In this document: piece by piece, positions 41,130 to 49,090 of the stretch | Position numbering within the stretch: position 1 is the stretch's first letter | Layout of the letters: each line of letters begins with the position of its first letter | Origin: an uncultured bacterium | GTDB taxonomy: Bacteria > Cyanobacteriota > Vampirovibrionia > Gastranaerophilales > Gastranaerophilaceae | Direction: 5' to 3' | NCBI GenBank assembly: GCA_950022695.1 | Contig: CATLLN010000002.1 | Span: 186,001-250,000, forward strand | Length of the DNA: 64,000 bases | Notes under the pieces: model-generated | What the model was told of the DNA's origin: nothing | What the model saw: the letters and a program-made list of their open reading frames with translations, nothing else | Database searches by the model: none | Program-made: the position numbers and the translations under genes

Positions 41130-41873
41130 TTACACTTTAATTTTCCATAAATCTGCAGGAATTACCCAACCATTATTTTTTACTCTCATCAAGCAATAAT
41201 ATCCTGCATTACTATCATTTGCAAGAGCTGAACAATTTTGATTAACTTTTTCATTTGTTTCATTAACTCCGGCAGGGAATAAGCCATCCGGAGTCCAGAC
41301 AAGAATGAATATATCTTTACCGATTACATTAGGTAAACTGTCCCCATTTGCATCAATATAAACAACTAAAGATGATGAAGTTGTATTTGTTCCAAACCAA
41401 TTCTTCATGTCATCCTTCTTAAACCCATCAATACATAAATTAGTCCCATTTGATAGTTTTACGGTTAATATACCGGATCCAATACCTATGCCTGTTCTAT
41501 TCCCGGTTGCATTTCCACCTTTAAGTGTTCTTGTAGGCCCTTTATCCTGCCAACATCCGGCTTTATCATAACAAACAGATACATATTTCAAATGCGGTGC
41601 CATAAAAGTTTCAAACCAAAGTTTCATCCCGGCTAAACTGTCAGGAACCGACAAATCCAGAGAAACATCATCATACTCCGTAAATTTCATTACCTGTTGA
41701 ATAATTGCATAATCCTCTTTTAATAATGATTCTATTTTTCTTTTCTGTTGATTTTGTACTATCGACGGGATAGTTATAGCAGCAACAACTCCAATTACTC
41801 CTAAAGTAATCAAAACTTCTGCTAACGTAAATGCAAACTTTATTTTTTTAAATTTCTAACCATTCAACAACTC
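41130..41873 (-). pseudogene. Pilin-like protein 5, frame-broken at an A7 run
   Basis: The body encodes a typical family member: KFAFTLAEVLITLGVIGVVA, then DANGDSLPNVIGKDIF and a C-terminal Cys pair (QNCSALANDSNAGYYC). The only SD-linked start is ATG 41873 (GGAG 7 bases before it), which reads MVRNLKK and then hits TAA in the seven-A run at 41852-41858. One extra A would join it exactly to the prepilin sequence. Without it no start codon precedes the pilin N-terminus. Causes could be mutation, a sequencing error, or transcriptional slippage on the A run. A perfect promoter lies upstream. Confidence 0.75.
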
Positions 41874-41896
41874 CATTAATTCATGTATTTATGAAC

Positions 41897-41925
41897 ATTA
41901 TAACTCATTTTATTATCTTTGTCAA
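41897..41925 (-). promoter_or_regulatory. Consensus promoter of pilin-like gene 5
   Basis: On minus TTGACA, 17-base spacer, TATAAT: a perfect match to both boxes. It overlaps the upstream region of the divergent XRE regulator gene. Confidence 0.85.
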
Positions 41926-41942
41926 TAATATAGGATTGATTT

Positions 41943-42161
41943 ATGAAAGATGACAGATTACTGCAATTGGGGCAAAAAATAAGATATGAACGTGTAAAAC
42001 GCGGATTAAGCCAGGAAGATTTAGAGGAAAAATCTTCGGTTTCACGCAGAACAATCAGTGAAATAGAGCGCGGCAATGCTGATATCCGCTATACTAACCT
42101 TTACCAGATTGCAGCCGCTTTTGGTATTAGTATCTCAGAAATGCTTGATTTTAAATTATAG
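41943..42161 (+). CDS. XRE-family transcriptional regulator
   Basis: The 72-aa protein is a single helix-turn-helix domain: LGQKIRYERVKRGLSQEDLE, then SSVSRRTISEIERGNADIRY as the recognition helix, and FGISISEMLDF. It is probably a dimeric DNA-binding repressor or activator. It is divergent from the frame-broken pilin gene, and its own start lies within 20 bases of that gene's -35 box, so it could control it. No SD is seen; TAGGAT is 6 bases before the ATG. Confidence 0.85.
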   Translation: MKDDRLLQLGQKIRYERVKRGLSQEDLEEKSSVSRRTISEIERGNADIRYTNLYQIAAAFGISISEMLDFKL

Positions 42162-42185
42162 TCTTTTTTGTGTTAGAATAAATTT

Positions 42186-43478
42186 ATGATAGAAAGATAT
42201 TCAAGAGAAGAAATGACAAAAATTTGGGACTTGAATTCCAAATTTGGATACTACCTGCAAGTTGAACTTGCAGTGTGTGATGCTTATGCAAAATTAGGTA
42301 CAATCCCATCGGAAGCCGCTAAAGAAATCAGAGAAAAAGCTTCTTTTTCGGTTGAAAGAATTGATGAAATTGAACGTGAAGTAAGGCACGATGTTATAGC
42401 GTTTTTAACCTGTGTAAACGAAAGCTTAGGCGATTTGGGACGATATGTTCACGTTGGTTTAACAAGTTCTGATGTTATTGATACAGCTTTCGCACTACAA
42501 ATTCAAGACAGCGGAAAAATTATAAAAGCAGATCTTGAAAAAAACATTTCTACATTAAAAAATCTAGCAAATCATCACAAAAATACAATTTGTATCGGAC
42601 GTTCACACGGAATCCACGCTGAAATTATGACTTTTGGCGTAAAAATGTGTAACTGGATTGATATTCTTGAACGTCAAAAAGAAAATTTTGAACACGCTTT
42701 GGAACAAATTCGTGTCGGACAAATTTCAGGTCCTGTTGGAACTTACAGCAACATTTCAACTGATGTTGAAAAAATTACCTGTGAAAATCTCGGACTTAAA
42801 CCTGCAAGAGTTTCGACTCAAATTATAGCAAGAGATTATCATGCATACTTTATGCAATCTCTGGCTTTGATTGCAAGTGTTATTGAACAATTTGCCACAG
42901 AAATCAGACATTTACAAAAAACAGAAGTTTTAGAGCTTGAAGAAGGTTTCGGCAAAGGGCAAAAAGGGTCATCTGCGATGCCCCACAAGAAAAACCCAGT
43001 ATTAAGTGAGAATTTATGCGGACTTTCCCGAGTTGTACGCGCAAACTCTTTTGCTGCACTTGAAAATATTCCGCTATGGCACGAAAGAGATATTTCGCAT
43101 TCATCGGCTGAACGTATAATTTTTCCTGACAGCCTGATTTTAGTTGATTTTATGTTAAATAGATTCAACGGACTTATGGAAAACATTGTTGTTCACAGTG
43201 ATAATATGCTCAAAAATACTGATAAATTCGGCGGAATCGTTTTTTCACAAAAAGTTTTACTATCACTTGTTGCAAAAGGTTTAACACGAGAAGCGGCATA
43301 CGTTATCGTTCAGAGAAACGCGCTTGATGCATTTCAAAACCACGGCGACTTCCGCGCTAATTTGTTAAAAGACTCTGATGTTACAAGTCTTTTATCTAAT
43401 GAAGAAATAGAAAAAATCTTTGATAAACAAGCGTTTTTACAAAACATTGATGAGATTTATAAAAGAGTTTTAATCTAA
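42186..43478 (+). CDS. purB: Adenylosuccinate lyase
   Basis: PurB acts twice in purine synthesis, releasing fumarate from SAICAR and from adenylosuccinate. The 430-aa fumarase-superfamily protein has VHVGLTSSDVIDTA (about 86-99), CIGRSHGIHAE (catalytic His) and the signature GSSAMPHKKNPVLSENLCGL (about 262-281). There is no SD: TGTTAGAAT ends 6 bases before the ATG (42174-42179). It converges on hemW with a 9-base overlap. Confidence 0.96.
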   Translation: MIERYSREEMTKIWDLNSKFGYYLQVELAVCDAYAKLGTIPSEAAKEIREKASFSVERIDEIEREVRHDVIAFLTCVNESLGDLGRYVHVGLTSSDVIDTAFALQIQDSGKIIKADLEKNISTLKNLANHHKNTICIGRSHGIHAEIMTFGVKMCNWIDILERQKENFEHALEQIRVGQISGPVGTYSNISTDVEKITCENLGLKPARVSTQIIARDYHAYFMQSLALIASVIEQFATEIRHLQKTEVLELEEGFGKGQKGSSAMPHKKNPVLSENLCGLSRVVRANSFAALENIPLWHERDISHSSAERIIFPDSLILVDFMLNRFNGLMENIVVHSDNMLKNTDKFGGIVFSQKVLLSLVAKGLTREAAYVIVQRNALDAFQNHGDFRANLLKDSDVTSLLSNEEIEKIFDKQAFLQNIDEIYKRVLI

Positions 43479-44561
43479 GAAATCTGCAAGAATAACATTG
43501 CTTACAAGAACCCCGTTTGGTGTGAGTTTGTATCCTTGCGGTGTTTTTTCAATAAGTTTCAAGTTTTCGTATTTATCCAAAACATCAAAATATTTACCCA
43601 CGAAATCAATATTATATTTGGAATTAATTTGCTCAACATTTATCCCCTCACGGATTTTACGAAAACCCAGAAAAATTTCTTCCTCTAACTGTTCTTGACA
43701 GGTTAAAAGTTTTGATTCTTTACGTGTGAAAGGATCATTAAGATATTGTTCAATAGTTTCTACATTTCCGTACCGCGTACCATTTACATAACCATGCGCA
43801 GCAACTCCAAAACCATAATACTCATCATTATTCCAATAAGTTAGATTATGCCTTGAATTAAAACCACAATGCGAAAAATTACTTACTTCATAATGTTCAA
43901 ACCCTAATTCCTGCATCAGTTCAACAGCACCCAGATACATATCAGCCTGGGTATCATCATCTGCGAGGTTTTCAGGCATATGAGATGCAAAATAGCAGCC
44001 ATCTTCAAGTTTCAAACCATAAAGTGAGATATGCTGAACCCCTAATTTTACAGCATTTTTTAAATCATCAAAAAACATCTCAGGTGTCTGCCCCGGAAGC
44101 CCGTATATAAAATCAAGGCTAATGTTTTTAAATCCTGCATCCTGAGCGATTTTAACAGCATTTACAACCTGACCTGCATTGTGTCTGCGATTAATTTTCT
44201 TTAATATGCCATCATGAAATGTCTGACACCCGAAACTTATACGATTTATCCCGATATCATAAAGCATCCGCAGATACCCGTAATCCACATCATCAGGGTT
44301 GCATTCCATTGTAATTTCCGTATCTTTATTAAATTTTAAAATACGCAAAATATTTTCTATCTCTGATGGCTCAAGTATAGAAGGAGTCCCGCCACCTAAA
44401 TAAATAGTATTTAAAACCTCCCCCTGATAAAAATGATTTATTTCTTTTGCTAGCGCTTTTAAATAATCTTTTTTCAGCTCTGATTTACTGAACGAAACAA
44501 ACGAGCAGTAATGACACTTTGACTTGCAAAACGGTATATGTATATATGCACTTTTTACCAT
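43470..44561 (-). CDS. hemW: HemW-like radical-SAM heme chaperone
   Basis: The 363-aa protein resembles HemN but is shorter. Its radical-SAM motif is FCKSKCHYC (Cys12, Cys16, Cys19), followed by YLGGGTPSIL, and SLDFIYGLPGQTPE. The HemN-specific extra Cys is absent, so it is best called HemW, which binds and delivers heme rather than oxidising coproporphyrinogen. There is no SD: TATAAT is exactly 6 bases before the ATG (44568-44573). It is divergent from mutS2, whose start has the same layout. Confidence 0.9.
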   Translation of the reverse strand: MVKSAYIHIPFCKSKCHYCSFVSFSKSELKKDYLKALAKEINHFYQGEVLNTIYLGGGTPSILEPSEIENILRILKFNKDTEITMECNPDDVDYGYLRMLYDIGINRISFGCQTFHDGILKKINRRHNAGQVVNAVKIAQDAGFKNISLDFIYGLPGQTPEMFFDDLKNAVKLGVQHISLYGLKLEDGCYFASHMPENLADDDTQADMYLGAVELMQELGFEHYEVSNFSHCGFNSRHNLTYWNNDEYYGFGVAAHGYVNGTRYGNVETIEQYLNDPFTRKESKLLTCQEQLEEEIFLGFRKIREGINVEQINSKYNIDFVGKYFDVLDKYENLKLIEKTPQGYKLTPNGVLVSNVILADFLD

Positions 44562-44567
44562 AAACTT

Positions 44568-44598
44568 ATTATATACGAAATTTTCTTTGTGTTAATAT
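44568..44598. promoter_or_regulatory. Divergent leaderless promoters of hemW and mutS2
   Basis: TATAAT (44573-44568, minus) and TGTTAATAT (to 44598, plus) each end 6 bases before an ATG, and the two ATGs are only 43 bases apart. Neither gene has an SD. Confidence 0.6.
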
Positions 44599-44604
44599 AA
44601 ACTT

Positions 44605-46974
44605 ATGGATATCACATTAAAAAGCAATACTACACTTGAATTTGATAAGGTAAAAGAAGAACTTTCAAAGTTTGCCAAGTTCGAACAAAGCAGAGTTCTT
44701 TGTCTTCGCGCGCAAGCCTTAAACCAAACAGATAAAATTAAAAGACAAATCGAACTTACCCGTGAAGCTAAAAAAATTCTTGATTACGCGAAAGATACCC
44801 CTACTGAATTTATTGCAGATGTCAGCAAAATTAAAAACAATTCTGCCGTGTCTTACCTGATGGAAGAAGAATTGATTGATATTGCTAAAACAATGAAATC
44901 CTCAAGACTTTTAAAAAGATTTATCCTTGAAAATTCGGACGAAGATTTTTTACTAAAAGATTTAGCCCAAGATTTAATAACAGATAAAGAATTGGAAGAA
45001 AAAATCTTCGATACTTTTGATGAAAATTTAAGAATCAAACAAAACGCAACACCCGAATTAAAAGGATTATATTCATCACTTCGCGATACGGAGCAAAACA
45101 TTCGTGATCAGATTTCCTCATTATTAAACAATCAAAATTTTTCAAAATATCTTCAAGACAATATTTATACTCAAAGAGATGACAGAATTGTTTTTCAGGT
45201 AATGGCTTCAAACAAAACCAAAGTTCCCGGTATTGTTCACGATGTATCAGCTTCTGCTAAAACTTTTTATATAGAGCCTGCACAGCTTGTTCCGCTAAAC
45301 AATAAAGTGCGCGAAGTTAAATCAAAAATTCACGCAGAATGTATCAGAATTCTCGTAGGTCTTACTGATTTAGTAAAAAATCACATATCCGGACTTGAAA
45401 ATTGTGAAAAAATCATGTCAGAAATCGATTACCACTTTGCAAAAGCCCGCTATGCAGTAAAATTACAAGCCGTAGAGCCGGAATTAACCGATGAAAAATA
45501 CATTTATTTTGAGAATATGAAACATCCGCTTTTGATGCAAGTAACAGAAGAAGTTGTTGCAAATAATTTTGAAATCGGTAAAGATTACAAATCTGTTATC
45601 ATAACAGGTTCAAACACAGGCGGTAAAACAGTTACACTAAAAACAATCGGGTTATTCATTCTTATGGCAAAAGCCGGAATGTTTCTTCCTTGCACTTACG
45701 CTAAACTTTACCCGTTTAAAAATGTTTTCGCAGATATCGGCGATTCTCAAAGCATCTTACAAAGTCTTTCAACATTTTCATCCCATATGACAAATATCAT
45801 CGAAATCCTAAACCAAAGTAATGACGAATCTTTTGTACTGTTAGATGAAATCTGCGCAGGAACTGACCCTGTTGAAGGTGCGGTTTTAGCTCAAGGCATA
45901 CTTGAAAAACTTGCTCAAAAACAAGTAACAAGCGTTATTACAACCCACTATGGCGAACTTAAAGCTCTTGAATACTCTAACAGCTTTTTCAAAAACGCAT
46001 CTGTTGAATTTAATACAGAAACCTTAAAACCAACATATAAACTGCTTATAGGGATTCCTGGCTTAAGTAATGCAATCTCAATCGCTGCAAACCTTGGTCT
46101 TGATAAAGAAATCGTTGACAAAGTTAAAACAACACTCATAACCCAAAAAGACCCGACAGTTGCAGTTGTAGAAAAGCTGCAGGAAACCCATCAAGAGCTT
46201 TCCAAAAACCTTGAACAAGCTCAAGAACTTAAAGAAACTTCACTCGAAATTAAAAAAGAATATGAAGAAAATTTACATAAAGTTAAACAGGATAAAAAGA
46301 AAACATTAAAAAATATTAAGAACAAATTTGATTCTGAAATGATGGAAGCCCGTGCCGAAATAAAAGAAATTTTAGATGAACTTCGCCGTGAAAAATCCGA
46401 GAAAATTGCCCGTCGCGCATACTCACGTCTTGCAAAACTTGAAGAAGGTTTCCGCACAGAAATTGAGAAAGTTTCTGATAAACAAAAATATCTCGAAATT
46501 GATTGGGATAAAGTAGTTATCGGAGACATTTTAATGATTAAAAATCTTCATCAAAAGGTTACTGTTCTGACACTTCCCGATAAAAACAAACGTCTTTTTG
46601 TGGATATGGGCGCAATGAAAATGAAAGTAAAAAAAGACGAACTTGCCGTTCTTGATGAAAATTACAAAGAACCTGCAAAAGTTAAAATCCCCGGAACTTC
46701 ATTCAAAAAGTTTGAACTTAAACGCTACGAAATGTCACAAACATTGGATTTACGCGGGTTCAGAGTGGAAGAAGCCCTTGACGAAGTTGAAAACTACCTT
46801 GATAAAGCAAGTTTATATAACCTGACACCTGTTTATATAATACACGGTCACGGCACAGGAGCTTTAAAACAAGCTGTCAGAGATTTTCTAAAAACATCGC
46901 CTTACGTTGCCAAATTCCGCCCAGGAGAAGACTCAGAAGGCGGAGACGGTGTGTGTGTTGTAGATATCAATTAA
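44605..46974 (+). CDS. mutS2: Endonuclease MutS2
   Basis: The 789-aa protein has the MutS-type ATPase core with Walker A ITGSNTGGKTVTLKT (about 333-347), LSTFSSHM and Walker B SFVLLDEICAGTDPVEG. A coiled-coil insert (about 510-620, Glu/Lys-rich) follows, and the C-terminal Smr nuclease domain has LDLRGFRVEEAL and VYIIHGHGTGALK. MutS2 limits recombination or rescues collided ribosomes, depending on species. It is a single gene with a strong terminator. Confidence 0.96.
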   Translation: MDITLKSNTTLEFDKVKEELSKFAKFEQSRVLCLRAQALNQTDKIKRQIELTREAKKILDYAKDTPTEFIADVSKIKNNSAVSYLMEEELIDIAKTMKSSRLLKRFILENSDEDFLLKDLAQDLITDKELEEKIFDTFDENLRIKQNATPELKGLYSSLRDTEQNIRDQISSLLNNQNFSKYLQDNIYTQRDDRIVFQVMASNKTKVPGIVHDVSASAKTFYIEPAQLVPLNNKVREVKSKIHAECIRILVGLTDLVKNHISGLENCEKIMSEIDYHFAKARYAVKLQAVEPELTDEKYIYFENMKHPLLMQVTEEVVANNFEIGKDYKSVIITGSNTGGKTVTLKTIGLFILMAKAGMFLPCTYAKLYPFKNVFADIGDSQSILQSLSTFSSHMTNIIEILNQSNDESFVLLDEICAGTDPVEGAVLAQGILEKLAQKQVTSVITTHYGELKALEYSNSFFKNASVEFNTETLKPTYKLLIGIPGLSNAISIAANLGLDKEIVDKVKTTLITQKDPTVAVVEKLQETHQELSKNLEQAQELKETSLEIKKEYEENLHKVKQDKKKTLKNIKNKFDSEMMEARAEIKEILDELRREKSEKIARRAYSRLAKLEEGFRTEIEKVSDKQKYLEIDWDKVVIGDILMIKNLHQKVTVLTLPDKNKRLFVDMGAMKMKVKKDELAVLDENYKEPAKVKIPGTSFKKFELKRYEMSQTLDLRGFRVEEALDEVENYLDKASLYNLTPVYIIHGHGTGALKQAVRDFLKTSPYVAKFRPGEDSEGGDGVCVVDIN

Positions 46975-46982
46975 GAAAAGCA

Positions 46983-47014
46983 AGGCGCGCGGCGCGACAC
47001 GCCGCGCGCCTTTT
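46983..47014. terminator. Very stable bidirectional terminator
   Basis: AAGGCGCGCGGCG and CGCCGCGCGCCTT form a nearly all-GC stem of 13 pairs with T4 after it. It separates mutS2 (plus) from pilin-like gene 6 (minus). Confidence 0.85.
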
Positions 47015-47017
47015 AAT

Positions 47018-47772
47018 CTATTTAAAATGTTTCACAAGTGATTTAAAATAATCAGTTTCGGTTTTAGCCTTGTAAGCACAAGCTATGCCGTTAAGCCCGT
47101 CACCTTTTTTAGGATTACAATATTTTTCAACATCATTATAAGTAGTTTCCCTATCACCCATAGTACGAAGTTCACCATTAATAAATTGAAACGTAAATAA
47201 ATCATATCCCCATCTATTAGGTAATTTTCCAAATCCATTTATGTCCACCAACACCCATAAGTGATCAACACCATTTGGATTTTCAATAGCTACAAATGTA
47301 CCGTCAGAAAGGACAAGCTGACCATCATCAAAAATACCTCTAGCTAAATATTCAGTTCCATTATAGTTTTTATATCTATTTCGCTTATTGTTAAACTCCT
47401 TAAAACCGGCACAAGGAAAAGCATCGCTTGTATTTGAAAAAACTCCACATTCATGCACCCCTGCTAAATATTGTTTAAATACATCATAAAAAGAACCCAT
47501 TTTCCCAGAATAAGCGCTTATATCTGTTGAAACATCATCAGCTTCCATTCTTCTAAATACCTGCTGAATTGTAGAATAAGACTTTAAAAATTGAGAGCGT
47601 AATTGATGCGCTTTGTAAGCAGTCATCAAACCGGGAATTGTAAGTGCAGCAACAACACCAATAATACCTAAAGTAATTAAAACCTCAGCTAAAGTAAAAC
47701 CTGGTAAAGCACGTAAGGAAAGCTTTAAACGGTCTCCCCCCCCCGCTTTTCTAATTTTTTGTTAAATTTCAT
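47018..47772 (-). pseudogene. Pilin-like protein 6, out of frame at a G9 tract (candidate phase-variable)
   Basis: ATG 47772, with AAAGGAGAG before it, reads MKFNKKLEKR into nine G (47736-47744), then ends at TAA after 15 codons. With ten G the frame joins RLKLSLRALPGFTLAEVLIT, a normal prepilin cleavage region. The body then gives DINGFGKLPNRWGYDLFTF and a C-terminal Cys pair (YCNPKKGDGLNGIACAY), closest to pilin-like protein 4. No alternative start precedes the pilin N-terminus, so this version is off. A G9 run in such AT-rich DNA near a surface-protein start is the classic form of a contingency locus. Sequencing error is the main alternative. Confidence 0.8.
47736..47744 (-). repeat. Homopolymeric G9 tract in the pilin 5' coding region
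   Basis: Nine consecutive G on the coding strand, 28 bases after the ATG. It is the only G/C run of this length that I noticed in the window. Gain of one G restores the reading frame. Confidence 0.9.
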
Positions 47773-47800
47773 ATATTTTCTCTCCTTTGATTATGAATTA

Positions 47801-47829
47801 AATATAATTCATTTTTTATAAGTTTGCAA
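47801..47829 (-). promoter_or_regulatory. Promoter of pilin-like gene 6
   Basis: On minus TTGCAA, 17-base spacer, TATATT, about 30 bases before the ATG. An intact promoter argues that the gene is still under use. Confidence 0.6.
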
Positions 47830-47893
47830 GTATTTTGTACTCTTTATAAAAAACTATGCTATTATATAAATAGCCCAACAATTGGAGATTATT

Positions 47894-49057
47894 ATGGAAT
47901 TAAAAAATTTAAGAAATGGAAACGAATTAGTAGATTTATTCTGTACACTAGCAGAAATCCCTTCACCTTCTTTGAAAGAAGAAAAAATTATTGAAAAAAT
48001 ATGTGCCTATTGTAATGAAAACAATCTGGAATGCAGTACTGACGAGTACAAAAATATTTACATAAAAGTGCCTGCAACAGATGAAACGAAAGAACCGGTT
48101 TTATTATCTTCACATATGGATGTTGTGGGAGATGATTCACCTGTATGTACATATTTAGAAGGTGACTTAATCAAAGCCAAAGGCAGAACACTTGGTGCTG
48201 ATGATAAAGCTGGAGTGGCAAATGCTTTGTATTTTGCAAAAGAACTTAGCAAAAGAACAGACTTAAAGCATGGCGGGCTTGAAATCGTTTTCACAAGAGA
48301 TGAAGAAAACGGCATGACAGGTATTAAACATGTAGATTTTTCAAAAATTGATTCAAAATATGTACTTGTTTTAGACAGTGATGCTTTAGGTCAATGCCTG
48401 GTATCAGGTGCAAGCTATGTTCTTGCGGATTTAAATGTAAATGCACCAAAAGGCGGTCATTCCGGAAATGATATCGGAGATAACACAAGAGAAAACGCAG
48501 CAAAATTAATTGCAGACATTATTACTGACATGCCACAAGGAGTTTACTACAGCGAAAACGGTAAAGTTGTAACCTCTTGTAACATTGGTGGAATTGTTTC
48601 AGGTGATGTTAATATTACAAATGTAATTAACACAAACGCGCATGCCACATATTCAATCAGAAGCTCCCGAAAAGACAAAGAACAGGAACTTATTGATTTA
48701 ATGCAGGATGTTGTTGATTCATTTAATGAAGAATACGAAGGTATTGCAAAAGCTGAAATTACTTTTACAGAAAAAATGCCTATGTTTGAAAAAAATGAGG
48801 ATGAATATTTACCGATTCTTTTTGAAACCACAGCTAAAAAATTAGGTATTGAGCCTGAAATTTCAAGCTTCCATGCCGGTGCTGAAACCCACATTTATGC
48901 AAACAAAACTAATAAAAAAGGTGAAAAATTCTCACCATATCTTCTTGGACTCGCAACAGTTTGCAATATGCACTCAGCAAATGAATACCTGGATTATAAA
49001 ACAATGCTCAAAGGTCAGGAACTTTTAAAAGCACTTTTTGAAGCATATAATAACTAG
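47894..49057 (+). CDS. M20-family aminopeptidase, peptidase T-like
   Basis: The 387-aa cytoplasmic metallopeptidase has LLSSHMDVVGDD (first zinc His and Asp), GADDKAGVANALYFA (bridging Asp), FTRDEENGMTGI (catalytic Glu pair) and DSDALG, in the M20 order, plus CNMHSANEYLD near the end (zinc His). It most resembles peptidase T-type tripeptidases. A TTG at 47882 is in frame, but GGAG before ATG 47894 decides the start. It is a single gene with a terminator. Confidence 0.88.
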   Translation: MELKNLRNGNELVDLFCTLAEIPSPSLKEEKIIEKICAYCNENNLECSTDEYKNIYIKVPATDETKEPVLLSSHMDVVGDDSPVCTYLEGDLIKAKGRTLGADDKAGVANALYFAKELSKRTDLKHGGLEIVFTRDEENGMTGIKHVDFSKIDSKYVLVLDSDALGQCLVSGASYVLADLNVNAPKGGHSGNDIGDNTRENAAKLIADIITDMPQGVYYSENGKVVTSCNIGGIVSGDVNITNVINTNAHATYSIRSSRKDKEQELIDLMQDVVDSFNEEYEGIAKAEITFTEKMPMFEKNEDEYLPILFETTAKKLGIEPEISSFHAGAETHIYANKTNKKGEKFSPYLLGLATVCNMHSANEYLDYKTMLKGQELLKALFEAYNN

Positions 49058-49090
49058 AAAAAAGACCTCTCAAACGAGAGGTCTTTTTTT
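49057..49090. terminator. Bidirectional terminator
   Basis: AAAAAAGACCTCTC-AAAC-GAGAGGTCTTTTTTT, ending the peptidase on plus and the GH77-like gene on minus. Confidence 0.93.

Noticed and set aside
41130-41813. TTG at 41813 as the start of pilin-like gene 5
   Set aside because: It would cut the prepilin signal in half and has no SD. The true N-terminus lies upstream across the A7 run.
42839-43186. Antisense frame in purB
   Set aside because: It is an accidental frame opposite the conserved GSSAMPHKKNP region, with no start signal.
47018-47629. TTG at 47629 as the start of pilin-like gene 6
   Set aside because: It begins inside the signal helix, with no SD; the real start with SD is at 47772.
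48547-48894. Antisense frame in the M20 peptidase
   Set aside because: It lies fully inside a well-supported gene, has no SD, and its composition (Ser/Ile-rich) is that of a reverse-strand shadow.
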